DNA of 64,000 nucleotides from Aldehydirespirator sp965220645 (GCA_965220645.1 OZ244836.1:744001-808000), one strand, 5' to 3'. Shown: positions 37,084 through 47,234, numbered from the stretch's first letter. Numbers and translations: made by a program. Notes: a model not told the origin generated them from the letters alone.

Positions 37084-38100
37084 ATGCGAGTGGCGGACGC
37101 TCACAACGACCTGCTGCTCGGCGTGCTGCACCAGCGAGAGAGAGGACAGCGCGATCCCTTCGGGGACTTCTGGCTGCCGCGTTTGCGCGCCGGCGGTGTG
37201 GCGCTGCAGTTCCTTGCGATCTTCACCGAGGACCAGCATGTGGGCGAGGGGGCACTGCGGCGGTGTCTGCTGATTCTTGAGGAGGCCCGGAACATCGCCG
37301 AGACGCACCCGGGCGATGTGGCCATCGTCGAGACTCGACAGGACCTAGAGCGTTCGCTCGCCTCGGGCCGCATCGCGCTGGTGCTGGCCGTTGAAGGCTC
37401 AGAGCCAGTGGCGCACAGTCTCGGCGTGCTGGAGACGCTGTGGCGTCTGGGCATCAGGTGCATGTCGCTGACGTGGAACCGGCGCACGATGATGGCCGAC
37501 GGCGCGGGCGAGGCCGCTACCGGAGCCGGACTCACCGCACTCGGGACGCAAGCTGTGGCTGAGATGGAACGGCTGGGAATGACTGTGGACGTGAGCCACC
37601 TCTCCGCAGCCGGATTCGACCATGTCTCGGGCATCTCGACGCGGCCGTTCGTGGCAACGCACTCGTCATGTCATGCCCTGTGTGCCCATCCCCGCAACCT
37701 CACCGACGACCAGCTGCGCGATGTCGCCGATTCCGGTGGAGTGGTGGGAATCAACGCCTTCGGCGGCTTTCTCGCATCTGACAACCCCACGTTGGACGAC
37801 TATCTGGCCCACATCGAGCATGCGATCGCGGTAGCGGGACCGGCCGCGGTCGGGCTGGGCTGCGACTTCATGGAGGATCTGCTGGAGGTGCTCGACCCGA
37901 TCCTTGGAGCCGGTCTGGTCGATCCTAGCGATCTGCCGTTCGTGGCCGGGATGAGCGAGCCCTCCGACCTCGGACCCTTCGGTGCGCTGCTCGCGCAGCG
38001 GCTGGGTGATGAGACTGCCCAGAAAGTGGCAGGCGGCAACTGGATAGATCTCCTGGGGCGCGTCCTGCCGTCGGAGAGCCATCGCAGCGGCCGGGAGTAG
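37084..38100 (+). CDS. Membrane dipeptidase (M19) family protein
   Basis: 338 aa metallopeptidase of the renal dipeptidase family. VADAHNDLLLGVL supplies the first His and Asp, LVLAVEGSEP the bridging Glu region, and GMTVDVSHLSAAGFD with FVATHSSCHALCAHPRNLTD the later His ligands; AVGLGCDFMED sits near the end. Enzymes of this family cleave dipeptides, often those with a D-residue, which suits an operon for cyclic amides and D-amino acids. GGAG precedes ATG 37084. No signal peptide is present, so it is cytoplasmic. Confidence 0.9.
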   Translation: MRVADAHNDLLLGVLHQRERGQRDPFGDFWLPRLRAGGVALQFLAIFTEDQHVGEGALRRCLLILEEARNIAETHPGDVAIVETRQDLERSLASGRIALVLAVEGSEPVAHSLGVLETLWRLGIRCMSLTWNRRTMMADGAGEAATGAGLTALGTQAVAEMERLGMTVDVSHLSAAGFDHVSGISTRPFVATHSSCHALCAHPRNLTDDQLRDVADSGGVVGINAFGGFLASDNPTLDDYLAHIEHAIAVAGPAAVGLGCDFMEDLLEVLDPILGAGLVDPSDLPFVAGMSEPSDLGPFGALLAQRLGDETAQKVAGGNWIDLLGRVLPSESHRSGRE

Positions 38101-38108
38101 TAGAAAGC

Positions 38109-39704
38109 TTGCCGGTGCCCGATACTCGCCTCCGGCCCCGACCTCTCACGGTGAGACAACTCCTTGCGACCGGCGCGCTCGGCGACTGCCGTGTCGTTGC
38201 GGGCGAGGCGGGCCTGGACCGCGTCGTTTCTGATGTGTATGTGACCGCCCACTGCGACACGGCCACTCCTGTCTCGCCGGGTGTGCTGGTCATGTTGGAT
38301 GCCCGCGGGTTCCAACCGAACTCGTATGCACTCGACGTGGCCCTGCGGACAGTCAGGGACGGCGAGGGGTCCGGACTCGTCGCGGTCAATCCAGTGTCAG
38401 CCACCGGCATAGCGACCCGGCGCCTGGCTGATCGTTTCAGCACCGCGCTTCTGGAAACGGAGAGGGTTGACGTGCTCGCTGCGGCTGCCGCGGCGCGCGA
38501 ACTCGTGCTGCAGCCCTCGGTTTACCAGGCGGACATGATGTCGCAGCTGCTGCGAGGCCTGACCAGAACAACCACAGTCTCAGGAACGCTGGCACTGGTC
38601 TCCGACATCCTCGGGCGGCCGTGCTCACTCGTCGAAGCCAGCAGCGCCGTCATCGCAGGACCCCCCGTCTCGGTGCAGTCGCAGGCTCTGAGACAGCACG
38701 CCTACCACTCTCCCGATGTCGGTTCTGGAGGCGAGCCGGGAATGGTCTGCCCGGTCGTAGTCGTACCGGGTGAGCCGGTCCGGTTCTGGCTGGTGTGCCT
38801 GCTCGGCGACGCTGACGACGCCATCCAGCGGGCCGGTCTGGACCTTCTCGGGGTCGCATCCTGGGCAGTGGGAGCCAACTTGGTGCGCGATCGACTCGTC
38901 ATGGAACGCGATGCCCGGCACCGGCTGGCCCTGCTCAATGAGGTTGTGGGCAGCGGCGAACTGCCCGATGAGGCGATCCTCGCGCAGATGGCGACCTTCG
39001 GCTGGTCCGCAGCCGGATGGATCAGCGCCTTCCACGTTCAGCTGTCGGGTCCGATGGACTCCAATTGGGTGCTCGTCAACACCGACGCACTCGCCAAGAC
39101 GCTCCTAGAGGTCGGGATCGACGGTCCGCTCATCGAGAGGACAGACGGCTGGTCGGGCTGGGTGTGCACCCCTACTGAACCCCCCGTGGGTGACTATCGG
39201 CGGCTGGCTCGGAGCCTTCAAGACGCACTTGCAGCCCTCGTCGCCGACGCCGAAGGGGTGAGCGCTCACGCCGGGGTGGGCCAGCCCGCGACCGGTCTTC
39301 CAGGGCTCAGGGCGGGCTTGACCGAAGCTCGCCAGGCCGCCGCCCTGGCAGGTGCAGGCGCGAGGCGGGTCTCGGTGAGACACATCGACGAACTCGGCAT
39401 CCAGCGGATCATGCTCGGCTGGTACGGCTCCGCCGACTTCGGCCGGGTGGTGGCCGCCTTCCTCGAGCCGCTGACCAGCGAGGACACCGAAGGCGCGCTC
39501 CTGCGCACCCTGCAGGTCTACCTGGACTGCCTGTCCTCCGCGACGAGCACTGCCGCCGCGCTCGGCGTGCACCGCAACACGGTGATGAAGCGAATCGACC
39601 GCATAGCGGAGATGCTCAACGTCAACTTGCACGACCCGGACCAGCGGCTCGCACTGCAACTAGTGCTAAGGATGCATCGGCTCGATCGATCCAGCCCTAG
39701 CTGA
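38109..39704 (+). CDS. PucR-family transcriptional regulator
   Basis: 531 aa. The N-terminal PucR ligand domain begins LTVRQLLATGALGDCRVVAG. A central GGDEF-like/CdaR region follows (VSAHAGVGQPATGLPGLRAG). The C-terminal helix-turn-helix is TLQVYLDCLSSATSTAAALG, VHRNTVMKRIDRIAEML. Relatives control purine, proline or amino-acid catabolism. The TTG at 38109 or GTG at 38115 could be the start; neither has a strong site. It sits mid-operon, between the hydrolases and the importer, and probably controls both. Confidence 0.9.
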   Translation: MPVPDTRLRPRPLTVRQLLATGALGDCRVVAGEAGLDRVVSDVYVTAHCDTATPVSPGVLVMLDARGFQPNSYALDVALRTVRDGEGSGLVAVNPVSATGIATRRLADRFSTALLETERVDVLAAAAAARELVLQPSVYQADMMSQLLRGLTRTTTVSGTLALVSDILGRPCSLVEASSAVIAGPPVSVQSQALRQHAYHSPDVGSGGEPGMVCPVVVVPGEPVRFWLVCLLGDADDAIQRAGLDLLGVASWAVGANLVRDRLVMERDARHRLALLNEVVGSGELPDEAILAQMATFGWSAAGWISAFHVQLSGPMDSNWVLVNTDALAKTLLEVGIDGPLIERTDGWSGWVCTPTEPPVGDYRRLARSLQDALAALVADAEGVSAHAGVGQPATGLPGLRAGLTEARQAAALAGAGARRVSVRHIDELGIQRIMLGWYGSADFGRVVAAFLEPLTSEDTEGALLRTLQVYLDCLSSATSTAAALGVHRNTVMKRIDRIAEMLNVNLHDPDQRLALQLVLRMHRLDRSSPS

Positions 39705-39852
39705 TCTAGTGGCCGGCCGTCCCGGCCTGACTGGATGCGAGAACTGCACCTTCTTGAGCCTGAATGGCAGCGGTCTGCCCATTGAGCCCTACTTCGTCGC
39801 TCCGTACCGTCCCCCTTCCAGGCTCATACATCCTATCGTGAGGGGGGATCCG

Positions 39853-41073
39853 ATGAAGACACGAAACGCAGCCAGGATCTTGGGTGCGGTATTGGCGCTG
39901 GCTCTGATAGCCGCGGCGTGCGGCGACGACGACGCGCCCGACGAAGCGGTGACCGCGGCCACCGACAGCGCCGCCGAAGCTGAAGCTCCCTCCGGCGGTG
40001 AAGAACCGGCCGTGGACGAGCAAGGAGATCCGGACGACGAGCAGGTCGTGCCTGAAGACGAGAGCCCAGCCGCAGAGGCGCCCGACGAGCAGGAAGCCCC
40101 AGAGCCAACTGTTGAGGAGCCCGAGGAGCCTGCCGATGAGGCGCCGGCAACGACGGAGCCGGCCGGTCCGCGGCAGATCGCTTACCTGTCAGCCAGTTCG
40201 GCCAACACGTTCCTGCTGGCGTCGGTGGGCGAGATGCAGCGGCTCGCCGACGAGAACAACATCGAGTTGATCGAGTTCGACGCCCAGTTCAACGCCGACC
40301 TGCAGACAACGCAGCTTCAAGACGTGGTGGCCAGCGGCCAGTACGACGGGATCATCCTGGTGGCGCTGAACGGACCCGGACTCGTGCCCGACGTGGAGGC
40401 AGCCCTCGATGCCGGCCATGAGGTGGTGCTGTTCAACCAGATCGTCGGCGACGACCTGTCCACCAACGAGCCCCAGGTGGAAGGGATCGCAGCATCGGTC
40501 ATGGCCCCGCCCGTCGTCACCGGCGAACGGGCCGGCCGGCTCACGATTCAGGCCTGCGCGGGACTCGACCCGTGCCGGGTCGTGTACATCTTCGGCATCC
40601 GCGGCATTCCGCTCGATGTCGCCCTGCGCCAGGGCTTCGACAGCGTCGTGGCCGGCGAGTCCCACATCGAGATCGTCGCCGAGGGGGAGGGCCAGTACCT
40701 GGGTCCCGAAGGCGGGATCAACGCCATTCAGGACATCCTGCAGGCCCAGCCCGACTTCGACGTGGTGGTCGGTGCCGACCAGCCGCTGCAGGGCATAGAA
40801 CTGGTCCTCACCGACGAGGGCAAACTCGACGATGTGGCTCTGATCGGCCTCGGAGGATCATCGCCCGCGATCGAGGGAATCCGCGACGGGCGGTGGTTCG
40901 CGACCGTTTTCTATGCGCCGGCCAGCGAGGGGCGTCTGGCCATGGAGGCCATGATCGCGGCGCTTGCCGACGGCACCTACACCGGCGGGGTGGACCCAAA
41001 CGGCGGTTTCGTCGATGAGGGCATGGTCACCTCCGCCAATGTCGACCAGTTCACCGCGGAGTGGGATGGCTGA
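39853..41073 (+). CDS. Solute-binding lipoprotein of an Rbs-type ABC importer
   Basis: 406 aa. Signal KTRNAARILGAVLALALIAA ends in lipobox AAACG, followed by a very acidic Pro/Glu spacer of about 90 residues. The body is a Peripla_BP_4 fold (QIAYLSASSANTFLLASVGE, YDGIILVALNG, VVVGADQPLQGIELV, VALIGLGGSS). AGGGGGG lies six bases before ATG 39853. It overlaps the ATPase start by eight bases. Although the fold is sugar-like, the operon suggests a hydantoin, purine-like or modified amino-acid ligand. Confidence 0.92.
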   Translation: MKTRNAARILGAVLALALIAAACGDDDAPDEAVTAATDSAAEAEAPSGGEEPAVDEQGDPDDEQVVPEDESPAAEAPDEQEAPEPTVEEPEEPADEAPATTEPAGPRQIAYLSASSANTFLLASVGEMQRLADENNIELIEFDAQFNADLQTTQLQDVVASGQYDGIILVALNGPGLVPDVEAALDAGHEVVLFNQIVGDDLSTNEPQVEGIAASVMAPPVVTGERAGRLTIQACAGLDPCRVVYIFGIRGIPLDVALRQGFDSVVAGESHIEIVAEGEGQYLGPEGGINAIQDILQAQPDFDVVVGADQPLQGIELVLTDEGKLDDVALIGLGGSSPAIEGIRDGRWFATVFYAPASEGRLAMEAMIAALADGTYTGGVDPNGGFVDEGMVTSANVDQFTAEWDG

Positions 41074-42667
41074 CCCTCAGCTCGACAAGCCGGCTCGCGA
41101 CGAGCTCGCCCATATCGAGCTGCGCGCAGCATCCAAGAGGTTCGGCTCTACCCAGGCCGTCGATCATGCTGACATCGTCATCCGGCGAGGCTGCATCCAC
41201 GCTCTCGTCGGCGAGAACGGCGCGGGCAAGTCCACCGTCGGAAAGATCATCGCAGGAGTGCACACCACTGACAGCGGCGCGGTGATCGTCAACGGCCGGC
41301 CATGCCGGTTCCGATCGCCGAGGCAGGCCTTCGCGGCGGGCATCACCACCATCGCTCAAGAACTGGCCCTTGTGCCCGATCGCAGCGTCGCCGACAACGT
41401 GTTTCTGGGAGTCGAGTCGACACGCTGGGGATTCGTCGCCCGCGGCGACACCCTGCGCCGGTTCGAGGCACTGGTGGCGCGCACCGGCATCCCGATCGAC
41501 CCTGACGCCAGCGTCAGAAGTCTCAGCGTCGCCCAGCAGCAAAGAGTCGAGATACTGCGGGCCGCGGCGCGCCGTTCCGAGTTCGTGATCATGGACGAGC
41601 CCACCGCTCGCCTTTCCGCCGAGGAGCGCAGCCAGCTGCACCGCCTCATCCGGTCGCTGCGCGATCAGAACATCACGGTCTTGTTCATCTCTCACTTTCT
41701 CGACGAGGTCCTCGACCTTGCCGATGACATTACGGTCATGCGCGACGGGCGTGTCGTGAGGAACACCGAGCCTTCGTCCGAGACGACGAGCTCGCTCGTC
41801 GAGGCCATGATCGGGCGAGAGCTCGAAGGGAACTTCCCACCAAAGCAGCCTCTGGCGGCAGCGGCTCGCAGCCCCACCCTCAAAGTCCGCGGCCTGCGAC
41901 TCGCTGTCCCCAAAGGACTGAGACCTGCAGGATCCGGCTCGGCACGATCACCGGCCGAGAATCCCGCAGGTCTCGACCTCGATGTGCTCCCCGGAGAGAT
42001 AGTGGGGATAGCGGGACTGGTCGGATCAGGCCGCACCGAGTTCGTCAGATGTGTCTACGGGGCCGACAAGGCCACTGCCGGAGAGGTGCAGGTCGCCGGA
42101 GCCCGCGCCGGCCGCCGCCATCCCCGGTGGGCGATCCGCTCCGGCATGGGCCTCATACCCGAGTCCCGCAAGGAGCACGGCCTGCTGATGGACCGCAACC
42201 TCCGTGAGAATGTCAGCCTCCCCCACCTGCGACACCTCACCCGGGCGGGCCTTGTTGCCCGCGGCCCCGAGAACGATCTCGTCTCAACAGCCGCGGCCGG
42301 CGCCCGCGTTCGCGGCGGCGGACCAGAGACTCCCGTGCGGTTGCTGTCAGGAGGGAACCAGCAGAAATCCCTGTTCGCGCGCTGGATGACCCCCGACCTG
42401 AGAGTACTCATCGCGGACGAGCCCACCCGGGGCGTCGACATCGGCTCCAAGCGCTCCATCTACGATCTGATCGCAGCCGCGGCCAGCGACGGCCTGGCCG
42501 TGTTGGTTGTGTCCTCGGAACTGGAGGAACTCGTCGGGCTGTGCCATCGCGTGATCGTGATGCGCGACGGGCGCTTCGTGGCTGAACTCACCCACCCAGA
42601 CTTGGATGAGACACAGATCCTGCGCCACGCCTTCGGCGACAAGGCCACCGGCCACCCAAGCTCATGA
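41066..42667 (+). CDS. Rbs/Mgl-type ABC transporter ATPase (two domains)
   Basis: 533 aa with tandem ATPase domains. The first has Walker A LVGENGAGKST, signature LSVAQQQRVEILRAAA and Walker B FVIMDEPTARLS. The second has the altered loop GIAGLVGSGRTEF typical of this class, signature LLSGGNQQKS and DEPTRGVDIGSK. The ATG at 41066 overlaps the lipoprotein gene, and its own stop overlaps the permease start (ATGA), so the transporter genes are tightly coupled. Confidence 0.94.
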   Translation: MADPQLDKPARDELAHIELRAASKRFGSTQAVDHADIVIRRGCIHALVGENGAGKSTVGKIIAGVHTTDSGAVIVNGRPCRFRSPRQAFAAGITTIAQELALVPDRSVADNVFLGVESTRWGFVARGDTLRRFEALVARTGIPIDPDASVRSLSVAQQQRVEILRAAARRSEFVIMDEPTARLSAEERSQLHRLIRSLRDQNITVLFISHFLDEVLDLADDITVMRDGRVVRNTEPSSETTSSLVEAMIGRELEGNFPPKQPLAAAARSPTLKVRGLRLAVPKGLRPAGSGSARSPAENPAGLDLDVLPGEIVGIAGLVGSGRTEFVRCVYGADKATAGEVQVAGARAGRRHPRWAIRSGMGLIPESRKEHGLLMDRNLRENVSLPHLRHLTRAGLVARGPENDLVSTAAAGARVRGGGPETPVRLLSGGNQQKSLFARWMTPDLRVLIADEPTRGVDIGSKRSIYDLIAAAASDGLAVLVVSSELEELVGLCHRVIVMRDGRFVAELTHPDLDETQILRHAFGDKATGHPSS

Positions 42668-43638
42668 CCGACGCGGCGCTGCCACTGCGGCCACCGCGAT
42701 CCGGTCGATACCTCAGCGTACTTGCCCGCTACGGCATCGTGTGGGTGACCCTCGCGCTGTTCGTGCTACTGGCCGCCACCACCGACGGCTTCCTGACCGG
42801 CCCCAACCTGCGCAACGTCCTGGACCAGCAGGCGACACTGCTCATCGCGGCCTCCGTCGCCACTCTGACGATGATCGCAGGCGGCTTCGACGTGTCGATC
42901 TCCGCGGTTGCGGTGGCCGCCCCCCTGGTGGCTCTCCGCGTCGAGAACGCCACCGGCTCAGTGACGTTGGCCCTGCTCGCCGGATGCGTCTTCGGTCTGG
43001 CCGTCGGAGCGGCCAACGGCTCGATAGTCGCCTTTGCCCGGATCAACTCGTTCATCACCACCCTGGCCACATCGTTCATCGTCTTCGGCATCGGCTACGT
43101 CGTCAGCGAGCGCGCCATCATGCGACCCTCCAGCGACAGCTTCCGCGACATCGCCCGCACACGGGTCGCCGAACTCACCACGGCCACATGGATCTCACTG
43201 GGAGTCGTGTCGGTGGCCTGGATCGCGCTGGCCGGGACCAGATTCGGTCGCCACGTGTACGCCACGGGCGGCAACCCCGAGGCGGCCAGGCTCGCCGGGG
43301 TGCGAACCCGGCAGGTAGTCGTCGCAGTGTTCGCGCTGTCGGGGCTCGCGGCCGGGCTCGCAGGGGTAGTGGCCGCATCGAGAACCATAAGTGCCACACC
43401 CTCCGATGACTTCAGCTTCGTGTTCGGGGTGATCGCCGCCATCGTCGTCGGCGGAACCTCCATCGCCGGTGGCACCGGCGCGGTGTGGAGAACGCTGCTG
43501 GGAGCCTTCTTCATCGCCTTCATGGTCAACGGCTTCAACCTTCACCAGATCGACCCCATCTGGCAGAGAATCATCCAAGGCCTGGTCATCCTCGTCGCAG
43601 TCGCCACCGACGCCTGGTCAAGAGCTCGGCGCACCTAG
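42664..43638 (+). CDS. Rbs-type ABC transporter permease
   Basis: 324 aa membrane protein with eight to ten hydrophobic segments. NPEAARLAGVRTRQVVVAVF and VVGGTSIAGGTGAVWRTLLG are conserved cytoplasmic loop and late-helix motifs of the RbsC family. There is one permease gene only, so a homodimer is expected, as in ribose-type importers. Confidence 0.93.
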   Translation: MTDAALPLRPPRSGRYLSVLARYGIVWVTLALFVLLAATTDGFLTGPNLRNVLDQQATLLIAASVATLTMIAGGFDVSISAVAVAAPLVALRVENATGSVTLALLAGCVFGLAVGAANGSIVAFARINSFITTLATSFIVFGIGYVVSERAIMRPSSDSFRDIARTRVAELTTATWISLGVVSVAWIALAGTRFGRHVYATGGNPEAARLAGVRTRQVVVAVFALSGLAAGLAGVVAASRTISATPSDDFSFVFGVIAAIVVGGTSIAGGTGAVWRTLLGAFFIAFMVNGFNLHQIDPIWQRIIQGLVILVAVATDAWSRARRT

Positions 43639-43690
43639 CACTGACGGACCCGACACCTTCGTTCGACCCGATCCACCGAGAGGCTCTGCC

Positions 43691-44419
43691 ATGAGAACCC
43701 ACATCGTCGTTCCGATCACATCCGATTCGTTCAACGAACAGATCACCCAGGAGGCCCGCAGCTTCCTCGGTGACGACGCCCACCTCGAGGTCAGCTGCCT
43801 CCCGTATGGCCCGGCCTCCATCGAGTCGTACTACGACGAGGTCCTCGCCGGGCCCGCCATCGTGTCCGAAGTCAAACAAGCAGAGGCCGACGGAGCCGAC
43901 GGAGTGTTCATCACCTGCTTCGGCGACCCGGCGGTTCCCGCAGCCAGAGAGCTTGTGGACATCCCGGTAGTGGGCGGGTTCGAGCCGGCAGTGTCCACCG
44001 CCATCAACCTGGGCGAACGGTTCTCCGTCGTCACCGTGCTCAAGAACGTCGTGCCCATGATCTCCGGGCTGGCCACCCGCATGGGAATCGCCGGCCGGAT
44101 GGCGTCGGTCGAGGTCATCGACACCCCGGTTCTCGAGCTGCACGACGGCGATGCCCTGCTCGCAAGCCTCTTCGAGGCGTCCTGCCGGGCACTGTCGGGC
44201 GGTGCCGATGTGTTGGTGCTGGGCTGTACCGGCATGCTCGGCGTGGCCGCCGACCTGCAAACCCGGCTGGAGTCCGAACAGGCCCGGGTGCCGGTAGTTG
44301 ATCCCACCGGCGCCGCCCTCGGGATGCTACTGACCATGCACTCAATGGGCCTCAAGCCGAGCCGCAGGACCTACATGCCCCCACCCGACAAAGAGCGAAC
44401 CGGTGCAACCAGCGTCTAG
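43691..44419 (+). CDS. Asp/Glu/hydantoin racemase-family protein
   Basis: 242 aa. Two catalytic cysteines are visible: GVFITCFGDPA near residue 77 and VLVLGCTGM near 178. The fold and RTHIVVPITSDSFNE opening fit the HyuE-like hydantoin racemases. Next to hydantoinase and dipeptidase genes, racemisation of a hydantoin or amino acid is the best guess. ATG 43691 is the first start after the permease stop and follows GAGAGGC. Confidence 0.88.
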   Translation: MRTHIVVPITSDSFNEQITQEARSFLGDDAHLEVSCLPYGPASIESYYDEVLAGPAIVSEVKQAEADGADGVFITCFGDPAVPAARELVDIPVVGGFEPAVSTAINLGERFSVVTVLKNVVPMISGLATRMGIAGRMASVEVIDTPVLELHDGDALLASLFEASCRALSGGADVLVLGCTGMLGVAADLQTRLESEQARVPVVDPTGAALGMLLTMHSMGLKPSRRTYMPPPDKERTGATSV

Positions 44420-44465
44420 GCGCTCAGCCCCGGCGCTGATCGGCTTCCTATAGTTCAATCCACCC

Positions 44466-45635
44466 ATGGCCGGCATCGTTTCCCGCTCGTTCGATGTCGT
44501 CGTCGTCGGTGGGGGCATCGCCGGGGTGTCGGCCGCGTGGGCGCTGGCCCGCCGAGGGCACCACGTGGCTGTCGTCGAACGCGAGAGCTCTCTCACCGCG
44601 CACAGCACGGGACGCTCAGCGGCGCAGTTCCTGGCCTCCTACGGCGAACCGGCTAACCGGATCCTGAGCGCGGCGTCGCGGCCGTTCCTCGAAGCCGGCG
44701 CCGACGGCCTAGCCGACAGCGAACTGCTCGTGTCCCGCAACGTGCTGTGGGCAGCGCCCGCCGGCTTCGAGAAGGAACTCACGGCCCGCATCACAGCCAA
44801 CCAAACCACCGGCACACCATGCGAGCACCTCACAGCCGCCGACGCCATCGAGTTGTGCGCCGTGCTCGACCCGCAGTGGCTGGATACCGCCGTGATCGAG
44901 TACGGAGGCTTCGACATCGACGTCGCCGGACTTCACCAGGCCTTCCTACGCGGCGCCCGTGCCGAAGGAGCGACGGTGCTGCGAGAGCACGGAGTGCGAG
45001 GTCTCGCCCACCGCGACGGTTCATGGCACGTGGACACCGGCGAGCGGGTCCTGAGCTGCGCCACCGTCGTCAACGCGGCCGGCGCCTGGGCCGATGAGGT
45101 GGCCCGCACCGCAGGGGTGCGCCCCGTCGGTCTGCAGCCGTACCGGCGCACCGTGTTCACGTTCACCAGCCGCTTCGAGTCGGCCCGCTGGCCCCTGGTC
45201 GTCGGAGCCGACGAGAGCTTCTACTTCAAGCCCGAAGGAGCCGACCAGTTCCTGGCCTCGCCCGCCGATGAGGATCCGGTACCAGCCGGCGACGTCAAAC
45301 CCCGCGAGATCGATGTCGCAGCCGGGATCGAAGCGGTCAACCGGGCCACGATCCTCGATGTCCGATCAGTGCGCGCCACATGGGCCGGTCTGCGCACCTT
45401 CGCCCCCGACCGGGTGCCAGTGGTCGGTTTCGACCCCGACGCGGCCGGGTTCTTCTGGTGCGCCGGGCAGGGCGGCACCGGCATCCAGACCTCCCCAGCC
45501 ATCGCCGCGCTCACAGCCGACCTGATCAGTGGCACCACTCCCAGCACTGTTCCAACCGAACTCGCCGCCGAGCTTGGCCCCGAACGGTTCCGGCCTGCTT
45601 CGAAACGTGGCAGCGCCGGAAGAGTCCCTTCCTGA
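44466..45635 (+). CDS. FAD-dependent oxidoreductase (DAO family)
   Basis: 389 aa. The FAD-binding fold opens with FDVVVVGGGIAGVSAAWALA and includes VVNAAGAWADEVA and the C-terminal DRVPVVGFDPDAAGFFWCAG with QGGTGIQTSPA. Relatives oxidise D-amino acids, D-arginine or glycine-type substrates, releasing a 2-oxo acid and ammonia. As the last gene of the run it would complete degradation of D-configured products. No signal peptide is present. Confidence 0.88.
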   Translation: MAGIVSRSFDVVVVGGGIAGVSAAWALARRGHHVAVVERESSLTAHSTGRSAAQFLASYGEPANRILSAASRPFLEAGADGLADSELLVSRNVLWAAPAGFEKELTARITANQTTGTPCEHLTAADAIELCAVLDPQWLDTAVIEYGGFDIDVAGLHQAFLRGARAEGATVLREHGVRGLAHRDGSWHVDTGERVLSCATVVNAAGAWADEVARTAGVRPVGLQPYRRTVFTFTSRFESARWPLVVGADESFYFKPEGADQFLASPADEDPVPAGDVKPREIDVAAGIEAVNRATILDVRSVRATWAGLRTFAPDRVPVVGFDPDAAGFFWCAGQGGTGIQTSPAIAALTADLISGTTPSTVPTELAAELGPERFRPASKRGSAGRVPS

Positions 45636-45668
45636 CATCTCGCAGGACAGTAGACAAGTTCCTGGGTC

Positions 45669-46640
45669 CTACCCGGATCTCGGTTCTCGTGGCAGGCCGA
45701 GCACGCGCTCGCCCAGGAGGTTGCGCTGGATCTCGTGGGTCCCGCCGGCGATTCGAGCCTGGCGGGTTGCGTTCCAGCCGTGGCTTGCGATGTCACCGTC
45801 AGGATTGTCGGGATCCCAGGCTTGACTGCACGCACCACCCAGGTCGACAACCAGCTCGGCGCTCTGTTGTTCCAGTGTCCCCGCGGCCAGTTTCATCATC
45901 GAACCGGCCGCTCCGTTGCCGTCACAGAGAAACCTGCCCACGAAGCGATCACGGACAAGCTCAAGAATGCGTTCCGCGGCGATGACTGACGCGATCCGCT
46001 GGCGGACGACAGGATCGTCGAGCCGGCACCGACTCGGCGGGAATCTGCACGTCCTCGAGGAACACCTCGTTGAAGTGCTCGCCACCGGCGATGTCGACTA
46101 GCGGCCGTACCGAGACTCCGGGGGTTGACATCGGCAGGATGAACATCGTGATCCCCGCGTGGGGACGTTCGGCATCGGGGTTGGTGCGGGCCAGGAGCAT
46201 GCCGCAGTCGGCTCCGGCCGCGTACGACGACCAGACCTTCTGTCCGTTGACGACCCACACACCGCCGTCGAGGACGGCGCGGGTACGCAACGACACCAGG
46301 TCCGAACCGGCGTCGGGCTCCGAGAACAGCTGGCACCACCGCTGCTGGCCGGTGGCGAGCCCCGGCAGGTACCTGCGCTTCTGCTTCTCGGTCCCTGCAG
46401 CAAGCAGGGTGCTCTTGGCGAGCGTCTGTCCTATCCCGAGCGGCGCCAGAGACGGAGTGTCGTAGCGACGAAGCTCCTCGGACAACACCTTCGCATGGAT
46501 ACGACTGAGGCCCTTTCCCCCGTACATCTCCGGGAGGTCGAGGCCGCTGAAGCCCGCCTTATGAAGCGATCGCTGGAAGGCCTCGGCTCGCTCGACGAGA
46601 CGCTCATGGCCCTCGGGAGCCCGGCTGATCACGTCCAGTC
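45669..46640 (-). pseudogene. Acyl-CoA dehydrogenase with internal deletion and frameshift
   Basis: On the minus strand the N-terminal and middle domains are recognisable (GFSGLDLPEMYGGKGLSRIH, WCQLFSEPDAGSDLVSLRTR, VNGQKVWSSYA, AERPHAGITMFILPM). At about 46025 the frame breaks and roughly 60 residues are missing, after which the C-terminal domain resumes (VIAAERILELVRDRFVGRFL, IAGGTHEIQRNLLGERVLGL). The N-terminus is replaced by an integrase fragment. It cannot make a working enzyme. Confidence 0.8.
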
Positions 46641-46870
46641 GCCCATCGTCGGCCCTGATCAACGGCACGCAACGCACTGCCCGCTGGCCGCCTCGACGCG
46701 AGGCCATCCCCTTCGACACCGGACTCGAGGCCCATGTCACCAGGTAGTCATAGAGCCCCGCGGCCGTGGCCAACCGACGCTTGATCGTCCGTGCCGACAA
46801 ATCCGACTCGCCGTCCTTGATCCGCACCACGTTGCCCGCCACCCGCCCGGACGCTGCCATCGCTCGCTTG
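46641..46870 (-). pseudogene. N-terminal fragment of a tyrosine recombinase
   Basis: VAGNVVRIKDGESDLSARTI, KRRLATAAGLYDYLV and SRRGGQRAVRCVPLIRA match the SAM-like arm and linker of phage-type integrases. The catalytic domain is absent. Its frame runs straight into acyl-CoA dehydrogenase sequence at about 46640, showing that an illegitimate join took place. Confidence 0.65.
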
Positions 46871-47234
46871 AGCCTCCATCGCTTGCAAGGCTCAGAGGGA
46901 TGGGCATGGCGATGTCATCCCAGGTGTTCCGCAACGGGTTCAGTTCCCTTCGCAGGCGCGTCCGCTCACCGCGCTCGGGCACATCGGCGTTCAACAGCAT
47001 CTGACTGATCGAGCTGCGCTGTCGGGGGTGCGGCGCTGTGGTGGGTCTGCTGGTCCTCACCTTCGCGCCGTGTCGCGATCGCGGCCAGGATCCCCAGAGA
47101 GCGGAAAGGTGCCGGGCCTGGCGGCCATGTGGGGGCCTGAGGTTCCGTGTTCGCTGGTTCGCGTCCTCCAGGTCCGCGTTGTGGTGCCGAAGGGGGAGTT
47201 GAGTGTCGTGGCTGCAGGGTCTATGGTGCGGTTC
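46871..47234. other. No supportable gene between the integrase relic and the SLH gene
   Basis: Open frames here lack consistent coding character on either strand. A minus-strand stretch (RTRLRRELNPLRNTWDDIAM) may be another scrap of the mobile element that brought the integrase. Nothing further is named. Confidence 0.35.
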
